Shown here in pieces: positions 6,701 through 7,818 of a DNA stretch of 7,818 bases (position 1 is the first letter of the stretch; every line of letters starts with the position of its first letter). Origin of the DNA: Candidatus Thorarchaeota archaeon. GTDB lineage: Archaea > Asgardarchaeota > Thorarchaeia > Thorarchaeales > Thorarchaeaceae. Where the stretch lies: NCBI GenBank assembly GCA_023134215.1, contig JAGLUV010000023.1:1-7818 (forward strand). Reading direction: 5' to 3'. Made by a program: the position numbers and the translations under genes. The notes beneath the pieces were generated by a model. It had not been told where the DNA came from, searched no databases, and saw only the letters and a program-made list of their open reading frames with translations.

Positions 6701-7540
6701 TTCTCTGCCCGCTTTTGCACTTGAGAATACACATGTAAGCGTAACAGAATATCTCTGTTTGATTGCAGTAGAGATGAATGTACCAACCTGTGATGCATCA
6801 ATAGAAGGCGCCACTCGGGGGACTCCCGAAACAAATGTGAGTGATCGAAGCATCACGTCATCATGAACTAATGTCGAAGGCTCTTTCAACGAGTCTATGT
6901 GATGTACTATTTCAGCTGCTTCCCTCAGCTTGTCTTCTCCTAGCTGATGCACCTCAACCCCATTCAAAGAGGCTAGAAGAATAGCTTCCGTTCGCGTAGC
7001 TTCTCGCCTCAAAATCTCTTTCATATCCGCTGGATTCTTTCCAGATGCTGAAATGAATAGCCGCAGGAAGGGTTCCCCTCTCTCCACTCCCACCTCATAC
7101 GCCATGGAAACTCTACTATCCAATCCCGCACGTAGTGCCAAAAGCATGGCTGTATTATACTTAGGTTTCTTGCCTGGATCAATAATAATTGAGCTAGGCA
7201 CAGAAGCAAGTTCCAGTACGCAGGTCACAACAACATGCCCAGCTAGCTGAATAACGAGAAATTTCTCATCGACAAAAACTGACAATTCATCATTGCGAAT
7301 TCTCTCACTGGTTAGCAACCCCCCTGATAGAACTGGTAATGCACAAACAATGACCTCAACAGTCAGTTTCAGAGGCACAGGCGGCTGTTGGATAAGGCCG
7401 ACAAGAGGTAGCAAGTACACGAATGTCAGGTAGAGGCCACATACAATCGTTCCACCTATCCACATTGCTCTGACTAAGGTCCACAGTCCTAGATACGTGC
7501 GACTGGATACCTGTATCACCTTCTCATCTCTCTTCGTCAT
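3788..7540 (-). CDS. membrane-anchored VirB4/HerA-superfamily ATPase with long C-terminal extension
   Basis: A 1250-residue P-loop ATPase of the HerA/FtsK class, closest in layout to VirB4/TraC/CedB DNA-transfer ATPases. Seen: two hydrophobic segments (about 22-50 and 59-76) after a basic N-terminus, so the bulk is probably cytoplasmic. Residues 85-415 resemble a VirB4 N-terminal region, with a charged insertion at about 276-318. The motor (about 420-785) has Walker A GATGTGKT (457-464), FDIKGSEY (485-492), Walker B VVVLEEA (674-680), then LQRATGQG (705-712) and STRPNISSNILANTATKITF (717-736), the sensor region where HerA proteins usually read SQRP. After 790 come about 460 residues I cannot assign. 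Parts at about 835-900 and 1065-1140 could be winged helices, and a CxxC (1208, 1211) lies near the end. No NurA nuclease is adjacent. No Shine-Dalgarno precedes the ATG. It ends four bases from the kinase gene. A membrane DNA pump is the best guess. A repair-type HerA is less likely because of the membrane anchor. Confidence 0.88.
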   Translation of the reverse strand: MTKRDEKVIQVSSRTYLGLWTLVRAMWIGGTIVCGLYLTFVYLLPLVGLIQQPPVPLKLTVEVIVCALPVLSGGLLTSERIRNDELSVFVDEKFLVIQLAGHVVVTCVLELASVPSSIIIDPGKKPKYNTAMLLALRAGLDSRVSMAYEVGVERGEPFLRLFISASGKNPADMKEILRREATRTEAILLASLNGVEVHQLGEDKLREAAEIVHHIDSLKEPSTLVHDDVMLRSLTFVSGVPRVAPSIDASQVGTFISTAIKQRYSVTLTCVFSSAKAGRERRKMEGEWKNIRAKELRNEDSLADHATKRKLLDQHERIQGDSGWFYNSVYVLAKARNPAELERVTNGVNGLVTSIWGGEGNISLKKRRIRGRTACRFLTRRHLKRQKIHASSLVGYVNTPVQQLPVITATMAPVFPVPLKELIENELIIGKTIYGGRRISDIGIKPEWLREHVTVLGATGTGKTNLVKKLMLELSLKTNVPWWVFDIKGSEYADLARWDSNILILSPGEDPSFVIDMLDTEMNSSEVDAHATFAILRELINERGLSSELSPAMEKLLRESVMELAKSRRKTKSVQALNKIISKLAGTDRFGNMTRDALLNRLEILSREPLGSILSGGSKALKISTLLNKRVVFDMRHVARVGGMDAVRILYNLVAKRIFDSAMKRGISSGLHHVVVLEEASNLVPESYTRHSAADVTTGESMVMLQRATGQGVIVVSTRPNISSNILANTATKITFRLPYDSSIGARYMALNAEQEEYLKSLKCGRALIHVPNSSTFEIAAKLFLPMSETTKQEAKDAVIQGCEKTEFNTIVRKTSTIAKPESVVFDRLGELGNHVVAFLASRDMATEIEIRSLLMALDSQLAENDIAEIIRDFVSLGTIAREALSLVPGGFVFTLPGRELDAVKDIIMDYIIQRLDSVHNSEYQKLDSNGAQLVVGNHAILILPNHLKASSIESVLERIGVCMSELGNNINKLVVVVRGSIAAAKLREFTDRSDTFDDVTVISAFPSSLNKAVDDLVHGRSHGNEMVEEQPGVVVSFSKSEEIDLRGAVHDIGSATSRAVQMRLWFGLIEDFVGLSDGYVVWDALLEFIETTALQSLKGRSAPMSVEEGKRALTELLADEVLVALRVGGEKRYTDFEKGLWIVNSSVLGNLKEKAINLLIGELGKQSGPVSQGHEYYDFCVGKKSYVVFPTQQQLNTLLNLHSDLACRICGSTQVICLLTAAEYLDDSAIVPANLTMKTMNDAIAEMLI

Positions 7541-7663
7541 ATTCTAGGCTGAGTGATAGACCAAATTTCATCCGTTGCAGATGATAATACCCAATTCCTT
7601 CAGCGTAGATATGCGGTCAGTTCATGGTTTCTGATTTCTCCATAAGAACTCCCCCCAGTTATC
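7541..7663. other. leader/promoter region of the large ATPase gene
   Basis: No gene-length frame lies in these 123 bases. On the minus strand there is a TATA-like GTATTATC (7590-7583), about 43 bases before the ATPase ATG. Farther upstream an eight-codon frame (MEKSETMN, ATG at 7643-7641) is preceded by a GGGGGGAG five bases away, the best ribosome-binding sequence seen near this end of the window. I saw no tRNA. A near match to a C box (ATGATAA at 7581-7587) lacks a convincing partner arrangement. Confidence 0.4.
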
Positions 7664-7689
7664 TCACAATCTGTTTTGGTGAGAAACAG
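7662..7689. repeat. two overlapping, mutually exclusive inverted repeats
   Basis: TCTCAC (7662-7667) is complementary to GTGAGA (7679-7684). CTGTTT (7671-7676) is complementary to AAACAG (7684-7689). The two six-base stems share sequence and cannot form together. The region overlaps the stop codon of the possible partial gene on the minus strand. The arms are short, so chance cannot be excluded. Confidence 0.35.
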
Positions 7690-7818
7690 CATGGTATCGG
7701 TAGGAGGTTAATAACCCCAGTTCACGACCCACAGTAGAGTGATCTAGACCTGCTGCTTCGTACCAAAGTACGTAAAGCACAGACAAACGGAGCTCAAAAT
7801 ACAAATCGAGGAAGAATC
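7664..7818 (-). CDS. possible 3' end of an unidentified gene, HTH-like (5' end outside window)
   Basis: On the minus strand one frame is open from the right edge of the window for 50 codons and ends with TGA at 7666-7664. Its translation has amphipathic, helix-like character: LRLSVLYVLWYEAAGLDHST followed by VGRELGLLTSYRYHAVSHQN. This looks like helix, turn, recognition helix as in winged-helix DNA-binding domains. Fifty open codons can occur by chance, the family cannot be named, and the opposite strand has a shorter open frame over the same bases without a start codon, so this is tentative. If real, it lies upstream of and co-directional with the large ATPase gene, about 123 bases away. Confidence 0.3.
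   Translation of the reverse strand, partial: FFLDLYFELRLSVLYVLWYEAAGLDHSTVGRELGLLTSYRYHAVSHQNRL
7706..7716. repeat. short palindrome GGTTA-A-TAACC
   Basis: Perfect five-base arms around a single central base, the size and shape of a half-turn protein-binding site. It lies inside the tentative minus-strand partial frame, which argues against an operator if that frame is a real gene. No second copy was seen in the window. Confidence 0.25.
7754..7779. repeat. stem-loop with a CAAA loop
   Basis: CGTAC (7759-7763) and GTACG (7768-7772) form a perfect stem around the loop CAAA. The stem continues outward as TGCTT (7754-7758) with AAGCA (7775-7779) after a two-base bulge (7773-7774), for ten base pairs in total. 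This is the strongest hairpin noticed in the window. It lies within the tentative minus-strand partial frame, and its role is unknown. Confidence 0.4.

Noticed and set aside
7577..7640. Possible archaeal C/D box small RNA (ATGATAA near 7581, CTGA near 7631)
   Set aside because: The C box has a mismatch and no convincing internal C'/D' pair lies between the boxes. Such short matches are expected by chance.

Overview
The window looks like part of an archaeal chromosome of balanced base composition. The evidence is an archaeal-type ribosomal protein uS10, an isopentenyl phosphate kinase (the enzyme of the archaeal alternative mevalonate route), a HerA/VirB4-superfamily ATPase, and weak or absent Shine-Dalgarno sequences before most genes. 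An Asgard (Thorarchaeota-like) or other uncultured lineage is possible, but nothing seen here fixes the taxon. No rRNA, tRNA, CRISPR array, insertion sequence or integrase was recognised.

Layout, left to right: (1) the 3' end of a SufS-like cysteine desulfurase on the + strand (1-255). (2) A minus-strand block read right to left: rpsJ/uS10 (2479-2790), glmS (570-2393), then a small two-helix membrane protein (276-524, possibly 276-545). (3) A 189-base divergent gap (2791-2979). (4) Isopentenyl phosphate kinase on the + strand (2980-3783). (5) Convergent with it, only four bases away, a very large minus-strand gene (3788-7540) for a 1250-residue membrane-anchored P-loop ATPase of the VirB4/HerA type. 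(6) A 278-base right-hand end with small inverted repeats and an open frame that may be the 3' end of another minus-strand gene.

Most of the window is housekeeping: sulfur mobilisation for Fe-S clusters, translation, amino-sugar supply for glycans, and isoprenoid lipid precursors. The unusual part is the 1250-residue ATPase, with an N-terminal membrane anchor, a VirB4-like middle and about 460 C-terminal residues I cannot assign. Together with the two-helix small protein, whose topology resembles VirB2/TrbC/CedA1 pilins, it suggests that this genome may encode a DNA-transfer machine related to the crenarchaeal Ced/Ted importers. The two genes are about 3.2 kb apart with unrelated genes between them, so this link is a hypothesis and not an operon reading.
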